Assembly: GCA_030634505.1 (NCBI GenBank)
Contig: DAOWAQ010000052.1
Location: 1-9,624, forward strand
Source of the DNA: Calditrichia bacterium
GTDB taxonomy: Bacteria; Calditrichota; Calditrichia; JAJRVZ01
DNA: 9,624 nucleotides
Reading direction: 5' to 3'
In this document: piece by piece, positions 6,919-9,624 of the stretch
Layout: each line of letters opens with the position of its first letter
Position numbering within the stretch: the first letter of the stretch is position 1
The notes under the pieces: model-generated
What the model saw: the letters and a program-made list of their open reading frames with translations, nothing else
What the model was told of the DNA's origin: nothing
The model's database searches: none
Program-made: the position numbers and the translations under genes

Positions 6919-7296
6919 ATGAAAATATCAACTAAAATTAATTCTAAAAAAAACATTAGAATGCATTTAATTGAAGGCTATATTGATACCATGGAGTTAA
7001 TCGAATATTTAAAAAACGTGTATAATTCTACTGATTTTATTCCTGATATGAATGTTTTTTGGGATCTTCGAAAAGCCGATTTTTCAAAAATATCCTCATC
7101 AGAAGTGAGAAATGTAATGGAATTTGTCAGTAAGGGTTGGGGGAAAAGTGGAAAAAGTAAAGCAGCCCTTATAGTATCGAAAGATTTAGATTATGGCTTA
7201 TCAAGAATGTATCAAATAATGATGGACAGTGCATCAAAAAATGAAATCTCTATATTTAAAGATGTAGAGGAAGCAGAAAAGTGGATTGAATCTTAA
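6919..7296 (+). CDS. Probable STAS/SpoIIAA-like small cytoplasmic protein
   Basis: This gives a 125-residue protein without signal peptide or membrane segment. The pattern recalls stand-alone SpoIIAA-like (STAS/SEC14-type) proteins: an N-terminal strand followed by an EGYIDTMELIEYL helix, a VFWDLRKADF strand-turn at about 46-55, a LIVSKDLDYGLSRMYQIM segment at 84-101, and a closing IFKDVEEAEKWI at 112-123. STAS folds bind partner proteins or small ligands; no serine in a clear anti-sigma-antagonist phosphorylation context is obvious, so a SpoIIAA-type regulatory role is not shown. It lies 140 nt after rpoD and 36 nt before yciA, and its stop is doubled (TAATGA). The ribosome site is weak (AAGAGC). 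Recognition is from general pattern, so the family call is moderate; the gene itself looks real. Confidence 0.72.
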   Translation: MKISTKINSKKNIRMHLIEGYIDTMELIEYLKNVYNSTDFIPDMNVFWDLRKADFSKISSSEVRNVMEFVSKGWGKSGKSKAALIVSKDLDYGLSRMYQIMMDSASKNEISIFKDVEEAEKWIES

Positions 7297-7332
7297 TGAA
7301 TTTATCATTTGTTGTATTAAAATATTTTAATT

Positions 7333-7743
7333 ATGAATGTTGAACACTCAAAATATCATGGAAATTTAGAACCGGCGTTACGTGTACTTGCTATGCCGAG
7401 AGACACAAATCCAATGGGCGATATATTTGGTGGATGGATAATGTCGCAGGTAGATATGGCAGGCGCTGTGGTTGCTTCACAATTAGTAAAAAGCAGGGTA
7501 GTTACAGTTGCGGTAAACGAATTTACATTTAAACATCCGGTTCTGGTTGGTGATATTATTAGTTGTTATGGCAAAGTTGTAAAAAAGGGAAGAACTTCAG
7601 TTACAGTTGATGTGGAAGTCTGTGCACTGAGAAACAGGTTTGACGAGAAATGTATAAAAGTTACAGAAGCAACAGTAGTATATGTAGCAATTGATGATAA
7701 AGGCAAACCTAAGACGATTTCAGATATTGGAAATAAAGTCTAA
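7333..7743 (+). CDS. yciA: YciA-type acyl-CoA thioesterase (hotdog fold)
   Basis: The 136-residue protein matches E. coli YciA closely over its length: LRVLAMPRDTNPMGDIFGGWIMSQVDMAGA (about 16-45), RVVTVAVNEFTFKHPVLVGD (55-74), CYGKVVKKGRTSVTVDVEV (78-96) and TEATVVYVAID near the end. Asp41 in the hotdog helix corresponds to the catalytic Asp of YciA. The enzyme hydrolyses a range of acyl-CoA thioesters to free acid and CoA in the cytoplasm, controlling acyl-CoA pools. No Shine-Dalgarno is visible: the 14 nt TTAAAATATTTTAA just before the ATG are a perfect AT palindrome. It lies 36 nt after the STAS-like gene and may share its transcript. Confidence 0.92.
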   Translation: MNVEHSKYHGNLEPALRVLAMPRDTNPMGDIFGGWIMSQVDMAGAVVASQLVKSRVVTVAVNEFTFKHPVLVGDIISCYGKVVKKGRTSVTVDVEVCALRNRFDEKCIKVTEATVVYVAIDDKGKPKTISDIGNKV

Positions 7744-7760
7744 TTAACTCTATTCAATGT

Positions 7761-7787
7761 TTAATAAATAATAGATTTATTTATTAA
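7761..7787. terminator. Possible weak bidirectional terminator
   Basis: A perfect 10-bp inverted repeat, TTAATAAATA (7761-7770) and TATTTATTAA (7778-7787), with a 7-nt loop sits between the convergent yciA and the minus-strand small gene, overlapping the latter's stop codon. All stem pairs are A-T, so the hairpin is weak. Position is the main argument for terminator function; chance in AT-rich DNA is possible. Confidence 0.3.
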
Positions 7788-8001
7788 TCCTTCTTTCTTC
7801 CTCTCCGTCATGTCTTCTATCATCACCGCTTCTACGCTCCAATTGATATTGCTCATACATATATTTGGAATATTTATCTTTATAAACATCAAGAATTTTA
7901 TCAATTAATGAACCCATTCCGCCCTGGGATTTAAGATGTATGTGTACTTCGTCTATTGTCTCTAATATTTTGCCGTCATGGGCAAGAATCTGAATTTTCA
8001 T
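7777..8001 (-). CDS. Small uncharacterised protein with Arg-pair-rich charged tail
   Basis: I do not recognise this 74-residue protein. A longer frame opens at 8070, but I chose the ATG at 8001 because AGGA lies 8 nt upstream and the extra N-terminus would be low-complexity. The N-terminal part (MKIQILAHDGKILETIDEVHI) looks like two beta strands followed by a polar loop (HLKSQGGMGS) and a helix (LIDKILDVYKDKYSKYMYE). The tail (residues 54-71) is a charged series of Arg pairs, R56-R57, R62-R63 and R70-R71, separated by acidic or Gly residues. Such RRxGxDRR-like stretches are seen at edges of PilZ and other signalling proteins, but no such domain is present. No signal peptide or membrane segment. 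It faces yciA tail to tail (33 nt gap). Function unknown; the coding call rests on start context and the structured composition. Confidence 0.68.
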   Translation of the reverse strand: MKIQILAHDGKILETIDEVHIHLKSQGGMGSLIDKILDVYKDKYSKYMYEQYQLERRSGDDRRHDGEEERRINK

Positions 8002-8325
8002 TATGAAAATCCTGTTAGTTAATGATATGAATGTTAAATTAATAATCGGCAGATTATTTAAAATATCCACAGATAATAAAAAATCTGATCATTTAAGAGA
8101 ATTTAAATTTGAAAAGATATAATCTATGAAATTTACACATATTAAATAATGATATTAAATCAAAATAATTTAATTTTTTTGTATAATAAAGAAACATTTT
8201 TACCATTTTTGTTGTTATTACTGCTATTACATTTTATATTCAAAGAAAATTACTAAATAAAGATATATGTTTCAGGAGGCGAATTAGAAAATTTTTACTG
8301 ATGTGTAATTTAATCCGGGGGATAA
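8002..8325. other. Divergent intergenic spacer, no gene seen
   Basis: This AT-rich spacer separates the minus-strand small gene from the PAP2 gene. It contains TATAAT hexamers at 8118-8123 and 8182-8187 without clear -35 partners, a small hairpin CAGAT-8 nt-ATCTG at 8070-8087, and an unused strong Shine-Dalgarno (8274-8279). No ORF of note except a 10-codon one overlapping the PAP2 start. Confidence 0.55.
8274..8279 (+). promoter_or_regulatory. Orphan Shine-Dalgarno-like AGGAGG
   Basis: AGGAGG followed by CG is as strong as the site before the TPR gene, yet no ATG, GTG or TTG lies within 4-12 nt. The nearest ATG downstream (8301) is 21 nt away and opens a 10-codon frame ending at 8333, inside the first codons of the PAP2 gene. 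It may be chance, a leader-translation site or the remnant of a lost gene. Confidence 0.35.
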
Positions 8326-9183
8326 ATGAATAATCTAAAAATAATTTTCTGTTTAGTCTGTATTTCTGCTTCGACGCTATACGCCCAACTCGGTGACGTT
8401 CCATTTAATAACAACTTCAAGAATACTTCAATATATGAAAATCTAAAGTCCGATGTCGTTACATTTTATAATGTTGAATCTAATTTATTTCAAAGTCCAT
8501 TCCATTTTGATAAAAATGATTTATATCTCACAAGCGCTATACTGGGAATTGCCGCTGCATCATTCACTTTAGATCAGCCAATCAGAACCAGTGTGTCAAA
8601 AAACCATAGCAAATCACTTGATAAGGTTGCTTTTGTAAGTGAGAAATTTGGTGATCCGCAATATGGAGCGCTTTTGAGCGGAATGTTATATGTAGGCGGT
8701 TTAATAGGCAGAGATAATTATACCAGGCAGACAGGGCAAATGCTGGCGGAAGCAATGCTTTTCAATGGATTAGTCACCCAGGGAGCGAAAATGATGTTTG
8801 GTAGAGGCAGACCTTATATAAACGAAGGAAGTTATAAACTGGAGATGTTCGAGTTTGAAAATGAATTTGAAGAAACATCCCTGCCTTCCGGGCACACTTC
8901 TTCAGCATTTACTATTGCTACCGTACTTTCAAATCGTTTTGATAATATGTATGCCTCTATTGCCTTATATTCAATGGCGAGTTTGACTGCATTCCAAAGA
9001 ATATATATTGATAAACATTGGTTTTCTGATACGATTCTGGGTGCGGCGTTAGGTACAGTAATTGGATTAAAAGTTGTAAAACTACATGACAAAAATTCTA
9101 CATCAAGTAAAAGTTTAAATTACAGTATATATCCCCGGATAAATTCCTCAAGTTACGGACTTGGGTTAGCTGTTCAGTTTTAA
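8326..9183 (+). CDS. Exported PAP2-superfamily phosphatase
   Basis: The 285-residue protein begins with a signal peptide (hydrophobic 5-19, likely cut after Ala20, LYA|QL). All three PAP2 phosphatase motifs are visible: K155-x6-R162-P163 in KMMFGRGRP, P187-S188-G189-H190, and R225-x5-H231-x3-D235, where Gln224 replaces the usual Ser. R225, H190 and H231 are the expected catalytic set, with D235 in support. Hydrophobic stretches around 68-82, 115-128, 191-223 and 234-251 suggest membrane helices. Family members remove phosphate from lipid phosphates such as undecaprenyl pyrophosphate, phosphatidic acid or lipid A, on the periplasmic side; the substrate here is unknown. The C-terminus (residues 266-285) alternates polar and hydrophobic residues and ends in Phe, like an outer-membrane strand. 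Ribosome site GGGGG lies 4 nt before the ATG, a short spacing. Confidence 0.9.
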   Translation: MNNLKIIFCLVCISASTLYAQLGDVPFNNNFKNTSIYENLKSDVVTFYNVESNLFQSPFHFDKNDLYLTSAILGIAAASFTLDQPIRTSVSKNHSKSLDKVAFVSEKFGDPQYGALLSGMLYVGGLIGRDNYTRQTGQMLAEAMLFNGLVTQGAKMMFGRGRPYINEGSYKLEMFEFENEFEETSLPSGHTSSAFTIATVLSNRFDNMYASIALYSMASLTAFQRIYIDKHWFSDTILGAALGTVIGLKVVKLHDKNSTSSKSLNYSIYPRINSSSYGLGLAVQF

Positions 9184-9211
9184 TTATTTCTCTAAATATT
9201 TTTAGAATAAT
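9183..9211 (+). terminator. Possible weak terminator after the PAP2 gene
   Basis: Starting at the PAP2 stop codon, TCTAAA (9191-9196) and TTTAGA (9201-9206) form a 6-bp stem with a 4-nt loop. ATTAT (9183-9187) and ATAAT (9207-9211) extend it beyond a 3-nt one-sided bulge. Only two G-C pairs are not even reached and no long T-tract follows at once, so intrinsic termination is uncertain. Confidence 0.25.
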
Positions 9212-9438
9212 ATTGATTTTTACTAAATAAATGATTTAATTCTTTTAATTATTTTTGTTACATAAACAACAAAAAAAGCAGATAATAAAAAAATGTTTTC
9301 GAAAATCTGATAAAAATAGTATTGGTGAATATTTTGATTGTTCTTAAAATCTGAAAACGACATCTTTGCAAACTACAATCTTTTTGTGCTAAATAGCTTA
9401 ATTTGGTTAGATAATTATTCGAAATGTGGTCAGTTAAT

Positions 9439-9624
9439 ATGTTAAAAAAAATCAATCAAATCTTAATAATTTTATCCAGCATAATATTTTTAGTACAGTG
9501 TAATTTCTCTATTGATCCGGCTCCAAAAATAATACCAGAAGTTGAAGAATTACCAGCTATAACCATTAATTGGTCAAATCAACAATCTATTATATGTTTC
9601 GGGACAAGTCTTACCTACGGATAT
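9439..9624 (+). CDS. Probable lipoprotein of the SGNH/GDSL hydrolase superfamily, N-terminal part (cut by right edge)
   Basis: An open frame runs from ATG 9439 to the edge, 62 codons. The N-terminus MLKK is followed by a hydrophobic stretch (5-19) and Cys21 in LVQC, a lipobox-like site, although Gln at -1 is unusual (normally Gly, Ala or Ser). After a Pro-rich linker (27-39) comes SIICFGTSLTYGY at 50-62, which fits block I of SGNH hydrolases, the catalytic serine being S57 in the GTSLT form of the better-known GDSLT. These enzymes hydrolyse esters of lipids, carbohydrates or acetylated polymers; membrane-anchored versions act outside the cytoplasm. An alternative in-frame ATG at 9424 would add MWSVN before the basic segment; 9439 gives the better signal peptide. 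An in-frame stop at 9412 rules out anything further upstream. The remaining blocks lie outside the window, so the family call is provisional. Confidence 0.72.
   Translation, partial: MLKKINQILIILSSIIFLVQCNFSIDPAPKIIPEVEELPAITINWSNQQSIICFGTSLTYGY

Noticed and set aside
8002..8070. Extension of the small minus-strand protein to the ATG at 8070
   Set aside because: The 23 extra residues are low-complexity hydrophobic sequence, and a good ribosome site lies just before the ATG at 8001.
8832..9092. Minus-strand ORF inside the PAP2 gene
   Set aside because: Antisense to the PSGH and R-x5-H-x3-D catalytic motifs; clearly a shadow.
9258..9455. Minus-strand 65-codon ORF in the last spacer
   Set aside because: Rich in Phe, Ile and Leu as expected from AT-rich non-coding DNA, overlaps the lipoprotein start, and has no ribosome site.

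Overview
The window is an AT-rich (by eye about one third G+C), gene-dense stretch of a bacterial chromosome with ordinary housekeeping content. The sequences point to the Bacteroidota/Chlorobiota/Ignavibacteriota side of the FCB group. The primary-type sigma factor lacks region 1.1 and has the 'YAVWWIKQ-ILQA-AE' form of region 2.4 typical of that group. bS21 is short (64 aa), and there are exported TPR, PAP2 and SGNH-type proteins. Several genes have good Shine-Dalgarno sequences, which fits an Ignavibacteria-like lineage better than classical Bacteroidia, but the phylum is an inference.

Layout: (1) 1-873, minus strand: N-terminal 291 residues of a lysine-ketoglutarate reductase/saccharopine dehydrogenase-like enzyme that continues beyond the left edge. 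(2) 874-1467: a non-coding divergent spacer. (3) 1468-5864, plus strand: a tightly packed run of an exported TPR protein, rpsU (bS21), a GatB/YqeY-domain protein, a CvpA-family membrane protein and mutS2. Gaps are 29, 6, -1 and 1 nt, so this is almost certainly one transcription unit. (4) 5933-6778: an RpoD-type sigma factor with a TTG start and its own candidate promoter. (5) 6919-7743: a small STAS/SpoIIAA-like protein and a YciA-type acyl-CoA thioesterase. (6) 7777-8001, minus strand: a small orphan protein with an Arg-pair-rich tail, convergent with yciA. (7) 8002-8325: a non-coding divergent spacer. (8) 8326-9183: an exported PAP2-family phosphatase. (9) 9439-9624: the start of a probable lipoprotein of the SGNH/GDSL hydrolase superfamily, cut by the right edge.

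How the genes fit together: rpsU, yqeY, mutS2 and rpoD cover translation, aminoacyl-tRNA related functions, DNA or ribosome quality control, and transcription initiation. The order recalls the rpsU-dnaG-rpoD 'macromolecular synthesis' cluster of Proteobacteria, with cvpA and mutS2 where dnaG would be. The right-hand part holds unrelated single genes for acyl-CoA hydrolysis and envelope lipid or ester chemistry.

I saw no CRISPR array, insertion sequence, prophage gene, tRNA or rRNA, and no convincing new multi-gene system. The points most worth a second look are the eukaryote-like LKR enzyme, the modified macromolecular-synthesis cluster, the strong Shine-Dalgarno in front of rpsU, and the small Arg-pair protein.
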